A stretch of DNA of 64,000 bases from Rhodocyclaceae bacterium (GCA_028714035.1 JAQTNA010000008.1:40869-104868); one strand, 5' to 3'. Numbered from the stretch's first letter, positions 46,603 through 55,183 are shown. The notes: generated from the sequence alone by a model not told the origin. Numbers and translations are program-made.

Positions 46603-46672
46603 CGTACACTCCCGCTTTTCCGGCCTTCATCGAAGCCACTCCTGTTTGGTTCCGGCTCGGCCGGATTAGGGG

Positions 46673-47590
46673 TTACTTGCTGAACTTCTGGATGGCATTG
46701 TTGATTTCCTGGATGGCCTTCTCGATTTCCTCGTCCGACAGATCGGTCGGCGGAGGATGGGCGGACCCCAGGGTGAAACTGCCCATGTTGGTGGAAAAAC
46801 CGTCGGCCGGCATGGTCTGGGTGGAAATGGCGCCCAGGGATTCGCCATCGTAATTCTCCTCCCAGCGCAGCGCGATCATGCTCAGGTTGTCGCACTGCTT
46901 GCCGCCGGCCAGCTCCGCATGCTGCATGAGGCGCGTCACCCCCTGTTCCAGGTTCGGCACGGTCAGGAAGTGGATCAGGTCCGCATGCTCCAGCGGCCCC
47001 CAGGCGCCATCGCTGCACAGGGCCAGGACGTCCCCGGCATGCAGAGGCGTCTTCCTCGAATAATCAATCTGCGGCGGCTGGGTTCCGCCCAGGCAGGAGA
47101 ATATCCGGTTGCGCATGGGGTGGGTGTGCCGGTCCTCGGGCATCACCAGCCCCTGCTCGATGAGCAGTTGCAGGCGGGAATGGTCGCGGGTCTGGTGCGC
47201 CACCCGCCCGCCACGGAGGTGGTAAAGGCGCGAGTCCCCGGTATGGGCCCAGTAGGCCACGCTGTCCTGGATGATGCAGGCGACGCAGGTGGTGCGCGGC
47301 ACATCCGAAAGCTGCTTCTCCTCCGCATAGTCCAGGATGGCGTGATGGGCGTTCGTCAAACCCTGGGACAGGAATACGAAGGGGTCGCGCAACGCCGGCC
47401 GGGCCTCCCGCTGGAAGGCGTGGGTGAGGTACTGGACGCCGATCTCTGCTGCCACCTCGCCGTGGAGATGCCCGCCCATGCCGTCCGCCAACACCATGAG
47501 CAGCGTGTCCCGCGAATAACAATAGGCGATACGGTCCTGATTGGACTTGCGCTTGCCGATACGGCTGTCCTGATAGACGGTGAATTTCAT
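46673..47590 (-). CDS. PP2C-family serine/threonine phosphatase
   Basis: 305 residues. Metal-binding motifs are in place: SNQDR, LADGMGGHLHGE (D36), HTGDSRLYHLRGG, CSDGAWGPLEHADL and CDNLSMIAL. It should remove phosphate from serine/threonine residues in the cytoplasm, most likely countering the adjoining kinase. A ~50-residue C-terminal tail (TQTMPADGFSTNMGSFTLG... EKAIQEINNAIQKF) lies outside the catalytic fold. Its ATG overlaps the kinase stop by four bases. Confidence 0.92.
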   Translation of the reverse strand: MKFTVYQDSRIGKRKSNQDRIAYCYSRDTLLMVLADGMGGHLHGEVAAEIGVQYLTHAFQREARPALRDPFVFLSQGLTNAHHAILDYAEEKQLSDVPRTTCVACIIQDSVAYWAHTGDSRLYHLRGGRVAHQTRDHSRLQLLIEQGLVMPEDRHTHPMRNRIFSCLGGTQPPQIDYSRKTPLHAGDVLALCSDGAWGPLEHADLIHFLTVPNLEQGVTRLMQHAELAGGKQCDNLSMIALRWEENYDGESLGAISTQTMPADGFSTNMGSFTLGSAHPPPTDLSDEEIEKAIQEINNAIQKFSK

Positions 47591-48603
47591 TTCGGGGCAG
47601 ACCTTCTGGTGCCAAACCGGGAGCGCAACTGGTGCCACCAGGAGCGGTCTTCCAGCGGGCTGCTGGCTATGGGGGAGTTGGCCGTGGGCAGGGCGATGTT
47701 CAGGGACGCCTCGTGCTCGGACGGCTCCAGGCCGTGCTCGGACAAGGTTTTCTGCAGGCTGAACACGCTCTGGGGGCGCTCCAGGTGATCCAGCTTCAGG
47801 CACCAGTCTATGGTGTCCAGAAAATGAATGGAATAACGGTCGGCCCAGCGCTGCACGGCGGGAACGAACTGGTCCCGTTTGACGCGCTGATCCGCCGCGG
47901 GCGGCGCGCTGCCGGCCAGGCAGGCATACATGCTGGCACCCACGCTGTAGATGTCGCTCCAGGGCCCGAGCAACTCCCGCTTGCCATACTGCTCCGGGGA
48001 CGCATAGCCGGGGGTATACATGGGCTTGAGAAATGGCGCATCGCTCGCCAGGGTCTGGCGGGCCGCGCCGAAGTCCAGCAACACCGGCGAACCGTCCAGG
48101 TGCAGGTAGATGTTGGCCGGCTTGATGTCCAGATGCAGCAGCTTGCGCGTATGCACTTCCCGCAGGCCGTTCAAGAGCCGGGAAAATATGGTGCGCAGGA
48201 AGTATTCCCGCAGCACGCCCTTATTCTTCTGCATGTACTCGTGCAGGGTGCAGCCTTCCTCGTAGCGCATCACCATGTACACGGTGCGGTTGGCGCGGAA
48301 GAAGTTGAGCACCCGCACCACGTTGGGATGGTTCAGCCCCGCCAGGGCACGCCCTTCCTCGAAGAAACACTTCATGCCGTAGTTGAAGGTGGCCAGGTTC
48401 TCCTCGGCGATGCTGGGCACCACCGCGCCCTCGGTGCGCAGGGCCAGGGCGTGCGGCAAGTATTCCTTGATGGCCACCGTCTCGTCGCTCTGCCCGCGGG
48501 CCAGATAGACGATGGAAAACCCCCCCAGACTCAACTGGCGCTCGATCCGGTACTGATCGAGTTGATAGCCTGGCGGAAGGGGTTGATTGGCTTGGGCGGG
48601 CAT
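47587..48603 (-). CDS. Serine/threonine protein kinase
   Basis: 338 residues, cytosolic (no membrane segment). Kinase motifs: degenerate glycine loop LSLGGFSIVYLA, catalytic lysine K46 (VAIKEYLP), catalytic loop LHLDIKPANIYL (D159; HLD replaces HRD), LLDFGAARQ (D177) and GYASPEQYG. A C-terminal region after the kinase domain is probably disordered. Targets unknown. It is followed directly by the PP2C gene, and the pair lies between yicC and rph, an arrangement I recall from other betaproteobacteria. A family F repeat lies 13 bases upstream of the start. Confidence 0.92.
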   Translation of the reverse strand: MPAQANQPLPPGYQLDQYRIERQLSLGGFSIVYLARGQSDETVAIKEYLPHALALRTEGAVVPSIAEENLATFNYGMKCFFEEGRALAGLNHPNVVRVLNFFRANRTVYMVMRYEEGCTLHEYMQKNKGVLREYFLRTIFSRLLNGLREVHTRKLLHLDIKPANIYLHLDGSPVLLDFGAARQTLASDAPFLKPMYTPGYASPEQYGKRELLGPWSDIYSVGASMYACLAGSAPPAADQRVKRDQFVPAVQRWADRYSIHFLDTIDWCLKLDHLERPQSVFSLQKTLSEHGLEPSEHEASLNIALPTANSPIASSPLEDRSWWHQLRSRFGTRRSAPK

Positions 48604-48615
48604 GGCGAGCCGGGA

Positions 48616-48694
48616 TAGTCGCTCTAGCGACTCACGACGCTCCCCTCGCCCGCCAAAGGCGTGAGAGGGGGTAAGGGTGAGGGCAAACGGGCAT
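48616..48694. repeat. Family F repeat upstream of the kinase gene
   Basis: Second copy of the element seen between tolR and tolA: AGTCGCTCTAGCGACT hairpin, GACGCTCCCCTCGCCCGC, GAGAGGGGGTAAGGGTGAGG and AAACGGGCATG. The remaining ~200 bases up to yicC hold no recognisable gene and presumably the divergent promoters. Confidence 0.8.
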
Positions 48695-48897
48695 GGTGAA
48701 TGCTTTTCTGGTCTAGGTTGGCGGTATCGCAATGCCCGTTTGGAAATGTGATAGCCTTGCCATGCTACACGGCGTGGCGGCAAGGCGAATTCTCGGGGTT
48801 TGCGGCTGCGCTGTAAAGCGTCCAGGGGTTGAAGGCGAGACGATGGCATGTCTCCACCCTTGCGGCAGGCATTCCAGATTCCGACGAAAAGGGAACC

Positions 48898-49764
48898 ATG
48901 ATCCACAGCATGACCGGCTACGCCGTCCAGTCCCGCGACATCGGCGGCGCGACACTGCATTTGGAACTTCGCGGCGTGAACTCCCGCTACCTGGACCTCA
49001 ACTTCCGCGTCAATGACGACCTGCGCCTGGCCGAACCCATACTCCGGGAACAGATCAGCGCACGGGTGAACCGGGGCAAACTGGACTGCCGGCTGCAACT
49101 GACGACCTCTAGCGCCGCGCCCAGGGAACCTTCCCTGAATGCGAGCCTGCTCGGTCAGTTGCGCCATCTGCAAGACCTGCTCCGGGCGGAAATGCCCGAT
49201 GCCGCCCCGCTCTCCGTGGCGGAAATCCTGCGCTGGCCCGGCATGCTGGGCGACGACAGCCTGCCCTCCGAGGCGCTCCAGGCCACCTGCGCGGCGCTGG
49301 CCGCGGCCGTGCTGGACGACTTCCTCGCCACCCGGGAGCGGGAAGGCGCAAAGCTCGCCGCCATGATCCTGGAGCGGGTGGCACGCATGAGGGAACTGGT
49401 GAGCGAGACCGGCCCGCGCCTGCCCCAGGTGCTGGGGGATTACCGGGAACGCCTGGCGGCCAAGCTCAGGGACGCCCTGGCCAATGCCGACGAGGAACGC
49501 ATCCGCACCGAGGTCGGCCTCTACGCCGCCCGGATTGACGTGGCCGAAGAACTCTCCCGCCTGGTGACCCACCTGGACGAGGTGGAACGAGTCCTGAAAA
49601 AGGGCGGCGCCGCGGGCAAACGCCTGGATTTCCTGATGCAGGAACTGAACCGGGAAGCCAACACCCTGGCCTCCAAATCCGTCTCCAGCGACATCACCGC
49701 CGTCGGCCTGGAGCTCAAGCTCCTGATCGAGCAGATGCGGGAGCAGGTGCAAAACATCGAGTGA
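48898..49764 (+). CDS. yicC: YicC family endoribonuclease-like protein
   Basis: 288 residues. MIHSMTGYAVQSRDIGGATLHLELRGVNSRYLDLNFR and the C-terminal GKRLDFLMQELNREANTLASKSVSSDITAVGLELKLLIEQMREQVQNIE are diagnostic. YicC proteins are stress-related endoribonucleases. The start is ATG 48898 (MIHSMTGYA). In most relatives gmk follows; here an AT-richer segment and then tldD follow instead. Confidence 0.95.
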   Translation: MIHSMTGYAVQSRDIGGATLHLELRGVNSRYLDLNFRVNDDLRLAEPILREQISARVNRGKLDCRLQLTTSSAAPREPSLNASLLGQLRHLQDLLRAEMPDAAPLSVAEILRWPGMLGDDSLPSEALQATCAALAAAVLDDFLATREREGAKLAAMILERVARMRELVSETGPRLPQVLGDYRERLAAKLRDALANADEERIRTEVGLYAARIDVAEELSRLVTHLDEVERVLKKGGAAGKRLDFLMQELNREANTLASKSVSSDITAVGLELKLLIEQMREQVQNIE

Positions 49765-50053
49765 CACCCTGCCCTCACTCATTACGATGAGATCGAAGAG
49801 AGAGTAGTGCCCCGAACCTAGGCTTCGCTACCATTATTAAGTTGCTTGTTGGTGCTCTTTGTGATATTTTGCGGCCGTCTCGCCTCACAATAGATGGCGT
49901 TGCGGGCTTGGTTCTATCTCCGCATAGCTCGGGTAGGGGCGTCCAGTTGGCAAGCGTGCGGCTAAGAGGTGGTGACGCCTGATGAGAATCCGCGACTCCT
50001 TCATAGATTACGCATCCTTCGGCACGATGGTTGCCAACCATAACTGCTCAAAC
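49765..50053. other. Non-coding stretch after yicC
   Basis: About 290 bases with lower GC. It contains a short palindrome (ATGGTTGCCAACCAT near 50028) but no gene I would defend. An 88-codon open frame on the minus strand (49775-50041) looks like non-coding translation. A small RNA ending at the hairpin at 50054 is possible but unproven. Confidence 0.4.
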
Positions 50054-50086
50054 AAACACCGCGAACAACCATTGTTCGCGGTGTTT
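50054..50086. terminator. Strong bidirectional terminator-like hairpin
   Basis: A 15-bp perfect stem: AAACACCGCGAACAA pairs with TTGTTCGCGGTGTTT across a CCA loop. T-rich on the plus side and A-rich upstream, so it could end transcription in both directions. Confidence 0.75.
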
Positions 50087-50193
50087 TGCTTACAATTTTT
50101 TATATAAAAGGGAGGTCGCTTCTGTTCGTGCGATAGAAATCGCTTGTTAAGGAAAGATTGCTCGTGCGAATTTTGAAGTGTTTATGAGAAGCC

Positions 50194-50400
50194 ATGAAAA
50201 TATTGAGCCTTATTAAGGCGTACTGGGGATTGTTATTCCCGTCTGTTCCAGATTCAATTTTCTCCTTGAGCGCAGAAAAGACTCGTCTGATTGTTAAGGA
50301 GAAGGCGAGGGGGAATCCGAGCTTACAGGTCGGAAATTACACTACAAAAAATAAGCGGAAAGAACGGAAAGAAAATATCTGCGGGCATTCGTTCATTTGA
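50194..50400 (+). CDS. Small orphan protein, 68 residues
   Basis: I do not recognise it. The N-terminus is hydrophobic and helical (KILSLIKAYWGLLFPSV), the C-terminal half very basic (TTKNKRKERKEN). Base and codon use are far less GC-rich than the neighbours. A weak purine-rich site precedes the ATG. A classical terminator follows 18 bases after the stop, which supports a real short transcription unit. It could be a membrane-active peptide or a decayed gene end. Confidence 0.4.
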   Translation: MKILSLIKAYWGLLFPSVPDSIFSLSAEKTRLIVKEKARGNPSLQVGNYTTKNKRKERKENICGHSFI

Positions 50401-50418
50401 AGTCTTCTGGATGTTGCC

Positions 50419-50450
50419 AATAAGGCCACACGAGTGTGGCCTTATTTTTA
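50419..50450 (+). terminator. Rho-independent terminator
   Basis: AATAAGGCCACAC-GA-GTGTGGCCTTATT, a 13-bp perfect stem continuing into TTTTTA. One of the clearest terminators in the window; it separates the 68-residue gene from the next one. Confidence 0.85.
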
Positions 50451-50476
50451 ACTTATAAAATTAAATAGCGCCAAAA

Positions 50477-51133
50477 ATGTCTAAAATCGAACTATCGGAG
50501 GGGGCGACAGGCTTGCTTCACTTACCTGCCGATAAGGTTGGCACGTTAGCCAAACTATTTCAAGACGCGGAAAGCTGGATAAAATCCATAGAACATGACG
50601 GCGAGGGATTAGATATTCCGTCAATAAACGAGCTTCGCTATGTTGGCTATCACTTGCTTCGAGCACTCAGTTCAGGGGATCGAGGCGAACTCGAGAAAGC
50701 AGAAAATCATGCTAAGCGGGCTTTGTATGATGCCTGCGAGGCGATTATTGTGTTAAATCTAGAGGAAATCAAGAAGTTTGAAGAGGACTATAGGACGATC
50801 ACTGTTTCTGATGTAATAAAGAACTATAGCGATCTAATGACAAAAGCAGATGAGGCTCGCGCCTTAATTCAGGAGACTGGAGCGGATACTCGAGAAGAGT
50901 ACTACCAAAAATGCGAGGTTTTCGTCAAAGATCTGAAGAGTATAAATGCAATACTGAGATCCGCCCGGAGAGATTTAAATGTGAAAATTTCCGATAGGCG
51001 AACTGTAACCGTGCGATGGATTGTTGGGAGTTTGTTGACGGTTGCTTTGGCAATAGGCGGATGGTCAGTGACTATTGCCACAAAATCTCAGTCTCAGCTA
51101 CAAACCGTCAGTAATCCAGTAGAAAAGAAATAG
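50477..51133 (+). CDS. Orphan membrane-anchored helical protein, 218 residues
   Basis: Not recognised. Residues 1-175 are predicted helical and highly charged (for example GELEKAENHAKRALYDACEAI and VKDLKSINAILRSARRDL). One membrane helix lies at about 180-201 (WIVGSLLTVALAIGGWSVTI), followed by a short tail. With no signal peptide, the large N-terminal part should face the cytoplasm. Codon use is AT-rich relative to flanking genes. No clear ribosome site precedes the ATG. It lies alone in the accessory segment. Known tail-anchored effector or signalling proteins have similar layouts, but I have no basis for a function. Confidence 0.7.
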   Translation: MSKIELSEGATGLLHLPADKVGTLAKLFQDAESWIKSIEHDGEGLDIPSINELRYVGYHLLRALSSGDRGELEKAENHAKRALYDACEAIIVLNLEEIKKFEEDYRTITVSDVIKNYSDLMTKADEARALIQETGADTREEYYQKCEVFVKDLKSINAILRSARRDLNVKISDRRTVTVRWIVGSLLTVALAIGGWSVTIATKSQSQLQTVSNPVEKK

Positions 51134-51135
51134 TA

Positions 51136-51149
51136 GGACCAACCAACAG
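51136..51149 (+). repeat. Direct repeat copy 1 (14 bp)
   Basis: GGACCAACCAACAG, starting a few bases after the stop of the 218-residue gene. An identical copy lies at 51372. Confidence 0.7.
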
Positions 51150-51371
51150 GGCCTCCCCACTCGGACTGAATACACCGCTTGAAACAAAAAATTGCGTAAT
51201 ATTTAAGCAATTTCTCTGTGCTCATCTGCGCGAAGAAGGTAGATCGGTTGCGTAGGCGTCTCAAAACAGGATCGCAACAGGAAGTTGATGGCGCCTAGGC
51301 GCCAAAATTTTCTTAATTATTGTGCACTACTCAGTCTTATTTGCGTTACCCATTCCGAGTGCTGAGGCCCT

Positions 51372-51385
51372 GGACCAACCAACAG
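51372..51385 (+). repeat. Direct repeat copy 2 (14 bp)
   Basis: GGACCAACCAACAG, identical to the copy at 51136 and 236 bases away from it; possibly a footprint of insertion or excision. Confidence 0.7.
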
Positions 51386-51730
51386 ATCGGAGGCGACTAA
51401 AGTAGCACATGCTCCGATATCACTCGGCGCACGCAACCCCCGGGGACACAATATCTTGCCGTTGGATGATCCATTTCGCTGCGATGTGGTCGCCAGAATG
51501 CCTCTAATTCACGCCTCCTCCCGTCCGGTCGATTTGGCGCAAATTGCGGCCGGGGTCACGCCCAGGTAGAGTAGAGAACGAGCGCCCGCATTCCGTAGGC
51601 CAGCCATAGCGGTTTCCGCCCCTTTCGTCTGGTAGTTTTTCAGTCGGCTCGTCGCGCTCTGCGTTGCCGGTTTTCCCTCGTTAAACCGAGCGTGCAGTAC
51701 TCACTCACAGGGTTTCCGATATTCTTTGCG

Positions 51731-51759
51731 CTCAGCCCCTAGCCTCCAGCCCCTGACCT
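51731..51759 (+). repeat. Heptamer array directly before tldD (family B variant)
   Basis: Units AGCCCCT, AGCCTCC, AGCCCCT with period 7, ending two bases before the tldD ATG. Same period as the ACTCTCG arrays but different content. Confidence 0.5.
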
Positions 51760-51761
51760 TC

Positions 51762-53198
51762 ATGACCTCTCCCCTCATCACCGCCGAATCCCTCCTGCTC
51801 GCGCCTTACGGCCTGACCCACTCCAGCCTGGAGGGCGTGTTCGGCACCCTGTTCGGGCACCGTATTGATTACGCCGACCTCTATTTCCAGTACGCCAGGT
51901 CGGAAGCCTGGATGCTGGAGGAAGGCATCGTCAAGTCGGGCAGCTTCAACATCGAGCAGGGCGTGGGGGTGCGTGCCGTGCATGGCGAGAAGACCGCCTT
52001 TGCCTATTCGGACGACATCAGCCTGAAGGCCCTGGATGGCGCCGCCCGGGCGGCCCGGGCCATTGCCGCCGGTGGCGGTGAGGAGCGGGCGGCCCTGCTC
52101 AAGGGATTCGAGGCCAGACCCCTTTACGCCGACTTTGATCCCATCGCCTCCCTCAAGGACACGGAGAAGGTGGCGCTCCTGGAACGCCTGGAGGGTTACG
52201 CCCGGGCGCTGGACCCCCGCGTGGTGGAGGTCATGGCGCATCTGGCCGGCACCTGGGAAGTGATCCTGGTGGCGCGCGGCGACGGCCACATGGCGGCGGA
52301 CGTGCGGCCCCTGGTGCGCGTGTCGGTGACGGTCATCATGCAGGATGGCGACAAGCGGGAACAGGGCTCTTCCGGCGGCGGCGGCCGCTACGACTACGCC
52401 CACTTCGATGACGAGATACTGAAGGACTATGCGCAAAAGGCCGTGCATCAAGCCAGCGTCAACCTCGCGGCCGTGCCCGCGCCGGCCGGTTCCATGACGG
52501 TGGTGCTGGGCAACGGCTGGCCCGGTATCCTGCTGCACGAGGCCATCGGTCACGGCCTGGAGGGCGACTTCAACCGCAAGGGCAGCTCCGCCTTCTCCGG
52601 ACGCATGGGCAAACGGGTGGCGGCCAAGGGGGTGACGGTGGTGGACGACGGCACCCTGCCCAACCGGCGCGGCTCCCTGTCGGTGGACGACGAAGGCAAT
52701 CCGGGCCAGCGCACGGTCCTGATCGAGGACGGCATCCTCAAGGCTTACATGCAGGACACGCTGAATGCCCGATTGATGGGCGTGCCCGTCACCGGCAACG
52801 GCCGGCGCGAATCCTTCGCCCACCTGCCCCTGCCCCGCATGACCAACACCTACATGCTCAACGGCGAGCGCGACCCACAGGAAATCATCGCCTCGGTGAA
52901 GAAGGGCCTCTACGCCGCCAACTTCGGCGGCGGCCAGGTGGACATCACCAACGGCAAGTTCGTCTTCTCCGCCGCCGAGGCCTACCTGATCGAGGACGGC
53001 AAGATCACCCGGCCGGTGAGGGGCGCCACGCTCATCGGCAACGGTCCGGACGTGCTCACACGGGTTTCCATGATCGGCAACGACATGGCCCTGGACCCGG
53101 GCGTGGGCACCTGCGGCAAGGAAGGCCAGAGCGTGCCCGTGGGCGTGGGTCAGCCGACCCTGCGCGTGGACGGCCTGACGGTGGGCGGCACGGCCTGA
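51762..53198 (+). CDS. tldD: TldD metalloprotease
   Basis: 478 residues. With TldE/PmbA it forms the zinc protease that matures microcin B17 and degrades CcdA in E. coli. The zinc motif [15 protein letters not shown] (HExxxH near residue 259) is intact, as are [14 protein letters not shown] and a C-terminal [16 protein letters not shown] chose ATG 51762; an in-frame ATG at 51726 would add twelve residues encoded by a heptamer array. No pmbA is adjacent. Confidence 0.96.
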   Translation: MTSPLITAESLLLAPYGLTHSSLEGVFGTLFGHRIDYADLYFQYARSEAWMLEEGIVKSGSFNIEQGVGVRAVHGEKTAFAYSDDISLKALDGAARAARAIAAGGGEERAALLKGFEARPLYADFDPIASLKDTEKVALLERLEGYARALDPRVVEVMAHLAGTWEVILVARGDGHMAADVRPLVRVSVTVIMQDGDKREQGSSGGGGRYDYAHFDDEILKDYAQKAVHQASVNLAAVPAPAGSMTVVLGNGWPGILLHEAIGHGLEGDFNRKGSSAFSGRMGKRVAAKGVTVVDDGTLPNRRGSLSVDDEGNPGQRTVLIEDGILKAYMQDTLNARLMGVPVTGNGRRESFAHLPLPRMTNTYMLNGERDPQEIIASVKKGLYAANFGGGQVDITNGKFVFSAAEAYLIEDGKITRPVRGATLIGNGPDVLTRVSMIGNDMALDPGVGTCGKEGQSVPVGVGQPTLRVDGLTVGGTA

Positions 53199-53352
53199 AC
53201 CCCTGGAAGGGACAGCCCCTGTCGAGGGGCTAAATTCGCCCGCCCGACTCTCGACTGATCAATACGGTTGATTGCTGCATTGCGAGAGTGATAGCTTCCG
53301 AGTCCTGTCGGCTGCTCCAGCAAAGCCGCCATGAGGGAAATCGGGAGAATCC

Positions 53353-53937
53353 ATGCTTCAGGTACGCATACACGGGCGGGGTGGACAGGGGGTGGTGACG
53401 GCCGCCGAACTCCTGTCCGTGGCCGCCTTCGATGGAGGCCGTCACGCCCAGGCCTTCCCCAACTTCGGCTCGGAGCGCACCGGTGCGCCGGTGGTCGCCT
53501 TCTGCCGCATATCCGAGAAGACCATCCGCCTGCGGGAACCCATCATGCAGCCGGACGCCCTGATCATCCAGGATCCGACCCTGCTGCATCAGGTGGACGT
53601 GTTCCAGGGTCTCAGGAGCGATGGCTACATCCTCATCAATTCCACCCGGAGCTTCGCCGAACTCGGCCTTTCCGACTACGTGCGCGACTGGCGCCCGGAA
53701 CGCCTGGCCACGGTGCCGGCCACGGAATTGGCGCTCACGCACGTGGGCCGGCCGGTCCCCAACGCCGCGCTCCTGGGCGGATTCGCCGCCATCTCCGGCG
53801 TGGTGAGCCTGGAGGCGGTGGCCAAGGCCATCCGGGAAAAATTCCCGGAAAAACTGGCCGCGGGCAACGTGGCGGCGGCCACCGCCGCCTACGAATTCGT
53901 TAAACAGGAAATGCTGGAGGCGAGAGCGCATGCTTAA
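53353..53937 (+). CDS. 2-oxoacid:acceptor oxidoreductase gamma subunit
   Basis: 194 residues of the PorG family: VRIHGRGGQGVVTAAELLSVAAFDGG at the N-terminus, FPNFGSERTGAPVVAFCRIS, and NAALLGGFAAISGVVSLEAV. It forms the gamma domain of pyruvate (or related 2-oxoacid) ferredoxin oxidoreductase. It overlaps the alpha gene by eight bases. The order is gamma-alpha-beta-flavoprotein. Confidence 0.93.
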   Translation: MLQVRIHGRGGQGVVTAAELLSVAAFDGGRHAQAFPNFGSERTGAPVVAFCRISEKTIRLREPIMQPDALIIQDPTLLHQVDVFQGLRSDGYILINSTRSFAELGLSDYVRDWRPERLATVPATELALTHVGRPVPNAALLGGFAAISGVVSLEAVAKAIREKFPEKLAAGNVAAATAAYEFVKQEMLEARAHA

Positions 53938-55183
53938 GCAGATCGAAGGCTCCCACGCCATCGCCGAGGCCGTCGCCCTGTGCCGGCCGGAAGTCATTTG
54001 CGCCTACCCCATCTCGCCCCAGACCCACATCGTGGAAGGCCTGGGGGAGATGGTGAAGTCCGAGGAACTCACCGGCTGCGAATACATCAACGTGGAATCC
54101 GAATTCGCCGCCATGTCGGTGGCCATCGGCGCATCGGCCGCCGGCGCCCGGTCCTATACCGCCACTGCCAGCCAGGGCCTGTTGTTCATGGCCGAGGCCG
54201 TGTACAACGCCGCGGGCCTGGGCCTGCCCATCGTCATGACCCTGGCCAACCGGGCCATCGGCGCGCCCATCAACATCTGGAACGACCATTCGGACTCCAT
54301 GTCCATGCGCGACGCGGGCTGGATTCAGCTCTTCGCCGAGAGCAACCAGGAGGCGCTGGATCTGCACATCCTGGCCTTCCGCCTGGGGGAGGAACTTTCC
54401 CTGCCGGTGATGGTGTGCATGGACGGCTTCATCCTCACCCACGCCTATGAGCGGGTGGACATGCCGGACCAGGCCCAGGTGGACGCCTTCCTGCCGCCCT
54501 ACGTGCCACGGCAGGTGCTGGACACGGCGCAGCCGGTGTCCATCGGCGCCATGGTGGGTCCGGAAGCCTTCATGGAAGTGCGCTACCTGGCCCACGCCAA
54601 GCAGACCCAGGCCCTTACCCGCATGCCGGAACTGGCCGAGGAATTCCAGAAAATCTTCGGCCGGGATTCCGGCGGTCTGGTGCGCCCCTATCTGTGCGAG
54701 GACGCGGAGACCATCGTCGTGTCCCTGGGTTCCGTGCTGGGTACGCTCAAGGACACCGCCGACGATCTGCGCCAGGAAGGCCTGAAGGTGGGCGTGCTGG
54801 GCATCACCTCCTTCCGCCCCTTCCCCCTCGACGCGGTACGCGAGGTGCTCGCCGGGGCGAAACGGGTGGTCGTGGTGGAAAAGAGCCTGGCGGTGGGCAT
54901 CGGCGGCATCGTATCCACCGACGTGCGCATGGCGCTTTCCGGCCTGCACCTGCACGGCTACACGGTGATCGCCGGCCTGGGCGGCCGCGCCATCACCAAG
55001 GCCTCGCTCGCCGCCATGCTCAAGGAGGCGGCGGCAGACCGGCTCGAACACGTCACCTTCCTGGACCTGGACAAACTTGCGGTGGCAAGGGTGCTGGAGC
55101 GGGAACGCCAGACCCGCCGCTCCGGCCCCATCGCCGAAGGCCTGCTGCGCGATTTGGGCGCGGTGGCGTCACGGATAGCGTAG
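53930..55183 (+). CDS. 2-oxoacid:acceptor oxidoreductase alpha subunit
   Basis: 417 residues of the PorA family: EGSHAIAEAVALCRPEVICAYPISPQT, YINVESEFAAMSVAIGASAAGARSYTATASQGLLFM and RPFPLDAVREVLAGAKRVVVVEK. Carries the core for 2-oxoacid binding with ThDP shared with the beta subunit. The substrate is most likely pyruvate from context, though phenylglyoxylate dehydrogenase of Azoarcus has the same subunit types. Its stop codon lies inside a family E repeat. Confidence 0.92.
   Translation: MLKQIEGSHAIAEAVALCRPEVICAYPISPQTHIVEGLGEMVKSEELTGCEYINVESEFAAMSVAIGASAAGARSYTATASQGLLFMAEAVYNAAGLGLPIVMTLANRAIGAPINIWNDHSDSMSMRDAGWIQLFAESNQEALDLHILAFRLGEELSLPVMVCMDGFILTHAYERVDMPDQAQVDAFLPPYVPRQVLDTAQPVSIGAMVGPEAFMEVRYLAHAKQTQALTRMPELAEEFQKIFGRDSGGLVRPYLCEDAETIVVSLGSVLGTLKDTADDLRQEGLKVGVLGITSFRPFPLDAVREVLAGAKRVVVVEKSLAVGIGGIVSTDVRMALSGLHLHGYTVIAGLGGRAITKASLAAMLKEAAADRLEHVTFLDLDKLAVARVLERERQTRRSGPIAEGLLRDLGAVASRIA

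Larger units (their letters stand above)
51134..51761. other. Long non-coding accessory stretch before tldD
   Basis: 628 bases without a credible gene. It holds two exact copies of a 14-base direct repeat, a perfect palindrome GGCGCCTAGGCGCC (51290-51303) followed by AAAATTTT, and on the minus strand around 51545-51720 a segment that resembles the 3' tail of group II intron/reverse transcriptase elements. The last ~30 bases are a heptamer array. Confidence 0.5.

Noticed and set aside
49976..49990. CTGATGAGA near 49978 as a hammerhead ribozyme core
   Set aside because: The required GAAA box and flanking stems are not present at suitable spacing.
49775..50041. 88-codon minus-strand open frame after yicC
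   Set aside because: No recognisable motifs, no ribosome site, odd composition, and it ends directly at the strong hairpin. More likely non-coding or an RNA.
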